Shown: in pieces, positions 58,793 through 64,000 of the stretch
How the letters are laid out: every line of letters starts with the position of its first letter
Numbering within the stretch: the stretch's first letter is position 1
Origin: M269 sp964640795
Lineage (GTDB): Bacteria > Pseudomonadota > Gammaproteobacteria > Enterobacterales > Alteromonadaceae
Direction: 5' to 3'
Length of the DNA stretch: 64,000 nt
Assembly: GCA_964640795.1 (NCBI GenBank)
Contig: CAZXIN010000014.1
Span: forward strand, 41,108-105,107
Made by a program: the position numbers and the translations under genes
The notes under the pieces: model-generated
What the model was told of the DNA's origin: nothing
Seen by the model: the letters and a program-made list of their open reading frames with translations, nothing else
The model's database searches: none

Positions 58793-59116
58793 ATGAAAAA
58801 ATTACTATTATCAGTACTTGTAACAGGCTTATTGGTTAGCGCAACGTCACAAGCAGGAACTCGTGCAAAAGCATTCGACGCATCTCACGAGAGAACATTA
58901 GTGAGCTTGTGCGAAGCAGTAAGAAGCAACAACAAAATGAGACTTCATCATACACTTAAGCAAGCGAGAATTAGTTATTCTGAAATGCAAGAAGGACTTG
59001 TATGCAATGGCAAAGATCCTATGACCTTCGCAATGCTCAACGGTTCAGAAGACAATGCACACCTTATTGCAAAGCGCACTAACATTGATCCAAGCAGCAT
59101 TGTTGCTAAAAATTAA
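58793..59116 (+). CDS. Small secreted DUF3718-like protein
   Basis: A 107-residue exported protein. The signal peptide (about 1-21) ends SQAG. The mature part is helical, with two Cys (in VSLCEAVRS and EGLVCNGKD) that may form a disulfide. The features C-x-A/x-n-R-x-x-L...KQARISY...I/V-x-C-NG-x-DP-x-x-FA fit the DUF3718 family of short periplasmic proteins in Alteromonadales, whose function is unknown. GGAAAGAGAA precedes the ATG and a hairpin terminator follows. It is monocistronic and divergent from the ABC operon. Confidence 0.78.
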   Translation: MKKLLLSVLVTGLLVSATSQAGTRAKAFDASHERTLVSLCEAVRSNNKMRLHHTLKQARISYSEMQEGLVCNGKDPMTFAMLNGSEDNAHLIAKRTNIDPSSIVAKN

Positions 59117-59152
59117 TGAATCCGTTTATCCAAGTGAATGTTAAATCATCGA

Positions 59153-59171
59153 GGGGAGCTCCGGCTCCTTT
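59153..59171 (+). terminator. Terminator of the DUF3718-like gene
   Basis: GGAGC (59155-59159) pairs with GCTCC (59164-59168), with further G-T pairs outward, followed by TTTCTGTGCTTTTT. It lies about 40 bases after the stop codon. Confidence 0.65.
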
Positions 59172-59427
59172 CTGTGCTTTTTCAACAAGCCTTCTTATCA
59201 ACATAAACCACTAATCTCTAACACAGAAAGCCTCGCCCTTTCCTTTGCACACAAAAGTAAAAATCAATAAAACACCTCAAATCTTATAATCAAAAACTGA
59301 ATTTAAACAATCATTAGCACAAAATATTACTTACAAAATATTTACCTTAATACTAGTATTTTTGACTGTGCATTGTTAATCATATTGGATAAAAGCCTGA
59401 AGTAATGAAGCAATATGCAAAGATTAG

Positions 59428-59443
59428 ACAGGCTTTGGCCTGT
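59428..59443 (+). promoter_or_regulatory. Leader hairpin ahead of the Cys/Gly-rich peptide gene
   Basis: ACAGGC and GCCTGT form a perfect 6-bp stem around TTTG, followed by TTTAAAATT, 31 bases before the peptide's ATG. It may be an attenuator or a 5'-stabilising hairpin of its mRNA. Confidence 0.45.
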
Positions 59444-59474
59444 TTAAAATTATAATGTTAAAAAGGATATAACG

Positions 59475-59648
59475 ATGACAAATAGCAAATCTTCAAAATC
59501 ATTCTCATTTAAAGTAGCAAAGTCAGCACCGAAAAAAAGTAAAGCACTTAAAGCCCGTGATGGCGTTGCTGTAGCCGGTTGTACCGATGTCGGTCATGGC
59601 TGCTTCCGTTTCAGAACAGGGTTTGGCGACGGCGGTGCATACTGCTAA
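59475..59648 (+). CDS. 57-residue Lys/Ser leader plus Cys/Gly-rich core peptide (possible RiPP precursor)
   Basis: A short gene with a good ribosome site, AAGGA seven bases before the ATG. The peptide divides sharply into two parts. Residues 1-28 are basic and Ser/Ala-rich without acidic residues (e.g. SFSFKVAKSAPKKSKALKAR). Residues 29-57 are rich in Gly, aromatic residues and Cys: DGVAVAGCTDVGHGCFRFR then TGFGDGGAYC, with Cys at 36, 43 and 57, the last being C-terminal. Such a leader/core split is usual for ribosomally made, modified peptides. I do not recognise the family, and no maturase is beside it. An ABC exporter and two-component operon lies 1 kb away. A small secreted or nucleic-acid-binding peptide is the alternative. 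Confidence 0.6.
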   Translation: MTNSKSSKSFSFKVAKSAPKKSKALKARDGVAVAGCTDVGHGCFRFRTGFGDGGAYC

Positions 59649-59932
59649 AACCTTAGCATATGGGCAGTCAATAACCTTTGACTGCCATTACAAGTCCAGA
59701 CTTATAAAAACACAAGCATCCATCGCCAACAAAACCTACCTAGCATGACATTGAGAATTTACTTCAACTACAGGCATTTGATGTATCATTTTCGCCAAGT
59801 AACGGTTAATTTAACGAAATTCTCCACTTAAACTCTCGGAAAGATAAAAAATATACCTAGTAATCAATCTGTTAAACCTTGGCATGAAGGGTGCTTGGTA
59901 TAACTGAGTTTATCTAATAATAGGAAAATACT

Positions 59933-60067
59933 ATGTTGGAATTAATTGTAGGTATAGTTTTAGGCGCTACATTTCATGAGTTTTGGAAAGACTTATTTTT
60001 CAAAGCAAAAGATAAAGTGAACCAATGGATGGACTCTTCAAAGAACAGACCATCAGATCACGAATAA
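59933..60067 (+). CDS. 44-residue single-helix membrane peptide
   Basis: A short frame with AGGA seven bases before the ATG. One hydrophobic helix, MLELIVGIVLGATF, is followed by an amphipathic, charged tail (HEFWKDLFFKAKDKVNQWMD) and a polar end. The form suits a small inner-membrane regulator or toxin-like peptide. Its stop is 27 bases before the serine hydrolase gene, so both may be on one transcript. I do not recognise a family. The 284 bases before it hold nothing else clear. Confidence 0.55.
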   Translation: MLELIVGIVLGATFHEFWKDLFFKAKDKVNQWMDSSKNRPSDHE

Positions 60068-60094
60068 GAAACTCACCTGAGAGGATTCAAGCAA

Positions 60095-61243
60095 ATGAAC
60101 CAAGTTATCAAACTGGTTTTACTGATATTAATTCTCTCTAGCTGGGTTCAAAACGCAATGGCTACACCCACGGTTGAAATAGAAGAAAATATTGACTCTT
60201 TCAACCAAGCGCTGGAATCATTGCGAAAATCTAACCGGATCCCAGGTATGTCAGTTGCGATAGTCAGCGATAATCAACTTGCTTGGTCAAACGGGTACGG
60301 GTTTGCTGACAACAACAATGAAGTGCCAATAACCGCTGATACGCCTTTTTGGGTAGCATCAGTCACTAAAACCTTTGTTGGGTTGGCTTACCTTCATCTA
60401 GAACAAGTTGGAAAAGTAAATTTTGACGAACCCGCCACTAAGACACCTGAATTTGACGATTTATGCGAATGGTTAGCAGGCACCACCATTCCTTTCGCTA
60501 AAGGATTGGACTGTGCAGAGCCCATAACGATACGACATATCTTACATCATCAAGTCAACAAGCCTGTGGGTACCTCTTTTATGTACAACCCAATTATGTA
60601 CTCACGCCTGTCGAGGCACTTGGAGCACAGCTTAGGAGAGGGTGTCAGGCAAGTAGAAGGTCGGCATAACTACCTCGCTCAATCCATCGATAAATACATA
60701 CTCCGACCAGCTAACATGCAACGAACGATGGCAAGTCTGTGGGATCGCAGCAAACCCCTTGTCTATTTCGATATGGCAGACGGCTTTAAAGTAGACGAAG
60801 AAGGCTATAAAACCCGAATGAAACGCCCTGAACGGCATATCGCTGGCGGAGCGGGTGTTGTATCAACTGCCTTAGATTTGGCCAAGTACGATATAGCTAT
60901 TGCAACAGGTAAAGTGGTCTCTGGTAACATTGAAAGGCAACTCATGCAACCCGCCAAATTCAGTGACGGCACTGACTCTCCTTATGGCTTCGGTTGGTAC
61001 TTCCAGTGCTACAGAGGTGAAAAGTTGATGTGGCATTCGGGCTGGGATCCAGACAATGGCTATTCAGCAATCCATTTACGATTACCCCAACGCAAGATGG
61101 CTTTTATCTTATTAGCTAACGGTGAAGGGTTATGGTGGGAGAGTCAATCAGAGGGAGCTAAAAGAATCGAAGAGTCAGAGTTTGTGCAACTGTTCTTTCA
61201 ACACTTTAATCTAGCAACAAAACCGCAAGCTGACTGCAGATGA
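60095..61243 (+). CDS. Secreted class-C-type serine hydrolase (beta-lactamase/esterase family)
   Basis: A 382-residue exported protein with a signal peptide (about 1-23, ending AMAT). The serine hydrolase motifs are S89-x-x-K92 in VASVTKTF, a Tyr-Asn pair YNP in FMYNPIMYSRL for the second motif, and HSG in KLMWHSGWDPDNG for the third. The fold is that of class C beta-lactamases, D,D-peptidases and EstB-like esterases; most such stand-alone proteins are esterases or peptidases rather than resistance enzymes. GAGAGGATT precedes the ATG. A 44-residue membrane peptide gene lies just upstream. The 166 bases after it show no clear terminator. Confidence 0.87.
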   Translation: MNQVIKLVLLILILSSWVQNAMATPTVEIEENIDSFNQALESLRKSNRIPGMSVAIVSDNQLAWSNGYGFADNNNEVPITADTPFWVASVTKTFVGLAYLHLEQVGKVNFDEPATKTPEFDDLCEWLAGTTIPFAKGLDCAEPITIRHILHHQVNKPVGTSFMYNPIMYSRLSRHLEHSLGEGVRQVEGRHNYLAQSIDKYILRPANMQRTMASLWDRSKPLVYFDMADGFKVDEEGYKTRMKRPERHIAGGAGVVSTALDLAKYDIAIATGKVVSGNIERQLMQPAKFSDGTDSPYGFGWYFQCYRGEKLMWHSGWDPDNGYSAIHLRLPQRKMAFILLANGEGLWWESQSEGAKRIEESEFVQLFFQHFNLATKPQADCR

Positions 61244-61409
61244 ATACGTTAGATTCCAGCTGCTTGTGGGACTAAACTTAAATCGGCAAATATTAGCTGA
61301 CCAATAGATAATTCAAAGATAAGCCTTCGCACAACTCCCTACTAATCCCCTCCAGAAAATGCTTTGACCAATCGAAAGGATCAAGACATATCACTGCAGG
61401 TGTCTGCTA

Positions 61410-62318
61410 TCATTTTTTCTGTACTCGCTTTTTGATAAACGAATTGATTTCCCCATTTTGTTTGTAACACCTCACAGCACCTTGCCCAAGCTTAGTAGAC
61501 CACATAAAACCGCTGACATAACGTAACACGTCACCTAAAGCTTTGCTTGTAGCAGTCTTACAATCAAATTCCAATTTAATCGCCTTTTGTTGTTGCTCAG
61601 TTACAGTAAGTGTTTTCCTAGGTATAGCTTTTATTTCAGAGTGTATTCTATGGTATTGATAATCTTTAGCAGCTTGGTCAACCATACCATTTTGCTCTCG
61701 TTCGTTTAACTCACTTATATGCCGACTAACAGGGCTGTCGAATAATGATTTAGGCAAGCCCACCGTTTCTTCTGTCGGTACCGCTTGGGGTAGTTCCAAA
61801 ACTGAAGTGTTGGGTTTATTGACCGTCTCTTCTATCGCAAGCGCCTCTCCTCCAGTCATTTCTTGAGGCAACTTAGTTGATTCCGTAGTATCAATCTCAA
61901 CGTTGTGTTCTTCAGTGACAGTATTTTCTCGCAACTCAGAGGGGGCTACTGGCTCTAGCTCAATAGGCTCAGTGTCTCCCACGTGTTCATTTAACGCGGA
62001 TTGAGGAGGTTTATACAGCTTTGCCTGTACGATAATAAGCTCAGTGACATCTTCTTTAAAATTCGGTATTCGAATGCCTAAATCGATGAAGTAATAAACC
62101 AATCCATGCAAAGAAACCGACAATAGCAGCGTAAATATCAGTTTATGATTACGGTGGTATATATTGTTGAGCTTTACCTTGTTAGCAACCGAACCTTCCA
62201 GTTCATGAACATCCAAAACGTGAGCAACCGTGATGACATCATCAGCGTCATGATGTTTTATCTCTTCAATAGACGCTAGCGTGATACCTGACTCTAGTTT
62301 TATTGGATTGCTGAACAA
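61410..62318 (-). CDS. TonB/TolA-like single-pass envelope protein, unknown
   Basis: A 302-residue protein with one membrane helix at about residues 60-80 (LIFTLLLSVSLHGLVYYF), a cytoplasmic N-terminus and a long periplasmic part. The segment after the helix (ELIIVQAKLYKPP) resembles the start of TonB periplasmic regions, and residues 95-205 are rich in Glu, Pro, Thr and Val as in TonB linkers. The last 100 residues are basic, with two Cys (FDCKTATSK, AVRCYKQNG) that may pair, and do not match the TonB C-terminal fold by eye. An energy transducer with a divergent tip is possible. No exbB/exbD is nearby. It stands alone, convergent with the serine hydrolase. Confidence 0.6.
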   Translation of the reverse strand: MFSNPIKLESGITLASIEEIKHHDADDVITVAHVLDVHELEGSVANKVKLNNIYHRNHKLIFTLLLSVSLHGLVYYFIDLGIRIPNFKEDVTELIIVQAKLYKPPQSALNEHVGDTEPIELEPVAPSELRENTVTEEHNVEIDTTESTKLPQEMTGGEALAIEETVNKPNTSVLELPQAVPTEETVGLPKSLFDSPVSRHISELNEREQNGMVDQAAKDYQYHRIHSEIKAIPRKTLTVTEQQQKAIKLEFDCKTATSKALGDVLRYVSGFMWSTKLGQGAVRCYKQNGEINSFIKKRVQKK

Positions 62319-62590
62319 CAGACAACATCCTTATTTGAAACCTGATTGATTTTAGAGTCATAAAATATAAATCGGTTCCCCATTGCCTAATGACTAACAT
62401 TTAAAAGTATAGGTTTAAAGCACAGAAGCGAAACAACACTGCGACCTGAGTGGTATATCAGCGTACAATTCAGCCAAGCATTAGCGGACTCATTTGTCAT
62501 TTAAATTACCGAGATTTATCTATAGATCTAAAAGCTCTTGCATTTATACTGGCAATATCTGCTTATACTCAATTCGTAGCGAAAAATTAG

Positions 62591-62956
62591 ATGATGAAAA
62601 AACCATTCCTCATGATGAATAGAAAAACCATCAAAAATGCCTCTATATTGATATGCCTAATGGCATCGCCTTTGGCCATGTCACAAGTCAACGAGAACGC
62701 ACTCAATCAAGGCGAAGCTTTATTCAAAGACAAATGTGCACGCTGTCACAGCAAGCTCATTGGCCGAAAAATAACCGGTAGCCCTAAACTAAAAAACCTA
62801 GATGCCGCTTATATTAAAGCCAAACTCACCGGTTACGCAGAAGATGACAAAGATTACACCGAGGAAAAAAAATACAAACAGAAAATGATAGACACAGCCA
62901 AAGCGTTATCTGAATCTGATATCAATAACTTAGCAGCCTTCTTATCGACAAAATAG
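62591..62956 (+). CDS. Small c-type cytochrome
   Basis: A 121-residue exported cytochrome. A signal peptide covers about residues 1-31 (ASPLAMSQ). The haem motif CARCH is at 49-53, preceded by GEALFKDK, the class I start. The mature protein is about 90 residues with a C-terminal helix DINNLAAFLST. A Met in YKQKMIDTA is a candidate axial ligand. Proteins like this shuttle electrons in the periplasm. No oxidase or dehydrogenase gene is adjacent; a PQQ quinoprotein partner is conceivable but unproven. The ATG could also be one or more Met later, as the N-terminus has several. Confidence 0.85.
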   Translation: MMKKPFLMMNRKTIKNASILICLMASPLAMSQVNENALNQGEALFKDKCARCHSKLIGRKITGSPKLKNLDAAYIKAKLTGYAEDDKDYTEEKKYKQKMIDTAKALSESDINNLAAFLSTK

Positions 62957-63188
62957 ATTAATTGGCAGGCACTAATAAGTTCCTATAGCTTGGGCAACCG
63001 CTTAAAAGCTTTATATCCCATAACGATAGAGGCTCCAGTATGCCTGCAAACCTTATCGGGGATCGGATATGGACAAGATTCTTAAAAGGGTATCTTGATT
63101 TAGTTATACAGAACAATATCTAGAATATGGAAAAGTTAGAGCCAGCAAATTTGTACCGACTACTGGAGTGTTATATTACCGAAACTTT

Positions 63189-63219
63189 CACTGTCGTGGC
63201 TAAGTCGTAGCCGACAGTG
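63189..63219. promoter_or_regulatory. Long hairpin upstream of the XRE gene
   Basis: CACTGTC (63189-63195) pairs with GACAGTG (63213-63219), and pairing continues with GGCTA/TAGCC inside across a two-base bulge. An outer CTTTCACT/AGTGAAAG pair brackets the same region. It lies 45 bases before the XRE regulator and is the only structure in the 308-base gap 62957-63264; it may be an operator or an RNA structure. Confidence 0.5.
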
Positions 63220-63264
63220 TTAAAAATAGTGAAAGATTTCCTCACAGATTGGCGAGGGTAAATA

Positions 63265-63681
63265 ATGATAGTTAAGAAGCTGAGGATTGAGCGCAATTGG
63301 TCTCAGGAACAATTGGCGGAATTCTGTGGACTTAGTGTTAGAACTATTCAGCGGGTTGAATCTGGAAATAAGGCTAGCATCGAAACACTTAAGTCCCTCG
63401 CCTCTGTATTTGAAGTAGAAATTTCAAAATTAACAGAGGAAATTACTGTGATAGATAAAAATTCTGTAAGTTGGAAGGAAATGCCTTGGTGGTTCAAGAC
63501 CAGTTTAATTGGCATACGTACTAAACGCGTCGCAATTACTTTTGAACTTGTTTTCTTATTGTTGGGGTTCGCTAGTTGGGTTATTAACGATCCAAGTACA
63601 ATCAAAACCCCATTTATATTTTTAATGGCGTACTTGTCTACTTGGATCAATAGATACGGAGATAGAAAAAATATCTGGTAA
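63265..63681 (+). CDS. XRE-type regulator with two-helix membrane domain
   Basis: A 138-residue protein. Residues 1-57 are an XRE/Cro helix-turn-helix (LRIERNWSQEQLAEFCGLSV, RTIQRVESGNKASIETLKSLA). Residues about 90-130 are two hydrophobic helices of the '2TM' type (VAITFELVFLLLGFASWVI, PFIFLMAYLSTWINR). So it is a membrane-tethered DNA-binding protein, as found in several marine gammaproteobacteria. A hairpin upstream may be its own target. GCGAGGGTAAATA precedes the ATG. The next gene encodes another small membrane protein, possibly its partner. Confidence 0.85.
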   Translation: MIVKKLRIERNWSQEQLAEFCGLSVRTIQRVESGNKASIETLKSLASVFEVEISKLTEEITVIDKNSVSWKEMPWWFKTSLIGIRTKRVAITFELVFLLLGFASWVINDPSTIKTPFIFLMAYLSTWINRYGDRKNIW

Positions 63682-63715
63682 ACTCAATATAGCTAGCAAA
63701 GCGTCATGTAACTCT

Positions 63716-63982
63716 ATGAACTTCGAAAACTACAACAAGCTTAAGAAGAAATATAAATTTTATTTCTCCGCAATAGTTATGACAGGACTGATCGCCTCGA
63801 CGCTTCCTACATGGGAATTTTCTGTTTGGTTTGCAAACGTGCTCAACATCCCAGCGGATGTCTCGGTTAAAGATCAAGAAAATGGCTACATTTGGTTCGT
63901 TGCTTTTTTAGGTGTCGCTGTTCTTAATTTTCTATTAGCATGCGTTTTGTTCTGCGCAACTAAATCAGGACACTTTTCTTAA
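63716..63982 (+). CDS. Small two-helix membrane protein, unknown
   Basis: An 88-residue protein with a basic start (NKLKKKYKF) and two hydrophobic helices (about 17-32 and 60-82) separated by a polar loop of about 25 residues. I do not recognise it. It starts 34 bases after the XRE-2TM gene on the same strand, so it is probably in that transcript and might act with it in the membrane. The ribosome site is weak. The window ends 18 bases later. Confidence 0.55.
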   Translation: MNFENYNKLKKKYKFYFSAIVMTGLIASTLPTWEFSVWFANVLNIPADVSVKDQENGYIWFVAFLGVAVLNFLLACVLFCATKSGHFS

Positions 63983-64000
63983 GGAATTTTGCTCATACTC

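Larger units (their letters stand above)
59117..59474. other. Non-coding leader region before the 57-residue peptide
   Basis: 358 bases, strongly AT-rich in the right half. It holds the terminator of the preceding gene (59153-59171) and a hairpin at 59428-59443 just before the peptide gene. TTGACT at 59362 could be a -35. No other gene is supported. Confidence 0.5.

Noticed and set aside
1..64000. CRISPR arrays, tRNA, rRNA, complete IS elements and prophage
   Set aside because: No regularly spaced repeats, no cloverleaf or rRNA-like sequence, and no transposase, integrase or phage structural gene was recognised by eye; a tool search could still find weak cases.

Overview
The window looks like chromosome of a marine gammaproteobacterium, probably of the order Alteromonadales. 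The grounds are low-to-moderate GC with AT-rich intergenic DNA, a TonB-dependent receptor, miniature inverted-repeat elements, an M56 peptidase carrying a TonB domain, c-di-GMP and BLUF signalling proteins, and a PQQ gene cluster with its associated ABC transporter. I place it no lower than order. I saw no rRNA, tRNA, CRISPR array, complete insertion sequence or prophage.

Layout. 0-4 kb: an acyl-CoA/cyclase-type catabolic operon on the minus strand faces a TonB-dependent receptor; a matching dyad lies in front of each. 4-14 kb: a DUF1624 acyltransferase-like membrane protein, a secreted vanadium-haloperoxidase/PAP2 enzyme, two tandem paralogous outer-membrane barrels, YghU, a secreted beta-propeller/HD fusion, a GST and a GNAT. 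13.9-14.2 kb: a composite repeat. 14.3-20.3 kb: a soluble NAD-dependent formate dehydrogenase operon, fdsG-fdsB-fdsA-fdhD-fdsD. 20.4-22.3 kb: a GT2 enzyme and an Alg14/Alg13-like pair. 22.4-26.6 kb: a MITE-like element ending one base before the start of a 1338-residue membrane protein with a TonB-box-like segment. 26.6-28.1 kb: yigZ and a DMT transporter. 28.3-31 kb: a BlaI/M56 module with a lipoprotein, carrying three identical-arm operators and a probable AUU start. 31-36.3 kb: rhodanese/FtrA, then a sensor kinase, response regulator, WD40 lipoprotein and solute-binding protein. 36.8 kb: an unannotated 32-residue peptide with a double-glycine-type leader. 37-39 kb: a PSD-like decarboxylase fused to a LecA-like domain. 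39-47 kb: the pqqABCDEF cluster with an M17 peptidase and ABC transporter. 48.6-53.4 kb: a BLUF protein and a CheB-CheR-PAS-GGDEF-EAL protein. 53.7-58.5 kb: NDH-2 and an ABC exporter/two-component operon. 58.8-64 kb: small secreted proteins, an unannotated Cys/Gly-rich 57-residue peptide, a 44-residue membrane peptide, a serine hydrolase, a TonB-like protein, a cytochrome c and an XRE membrane regulator.

How it fits together. PQQ synthesis and the formate dehydrogenase would suit oxidation of alcohols down to formate with NADH production, and NDH-2 would reoxidise NADH; this link is inference. The BlaI/M56 module shows the clearest regulatory logic, because dyads TACGA-N6-TCGTA sit in the -35/-10 spacer of both of its promoters. 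The most novel-looking items are the two short peptides (36761-36859 and 59475-59648), the PSD-LecA fusion, the TonB-box-like motifs inside inner-membrane proteins, and the adjacent BLUF/c-di-GMP pair.
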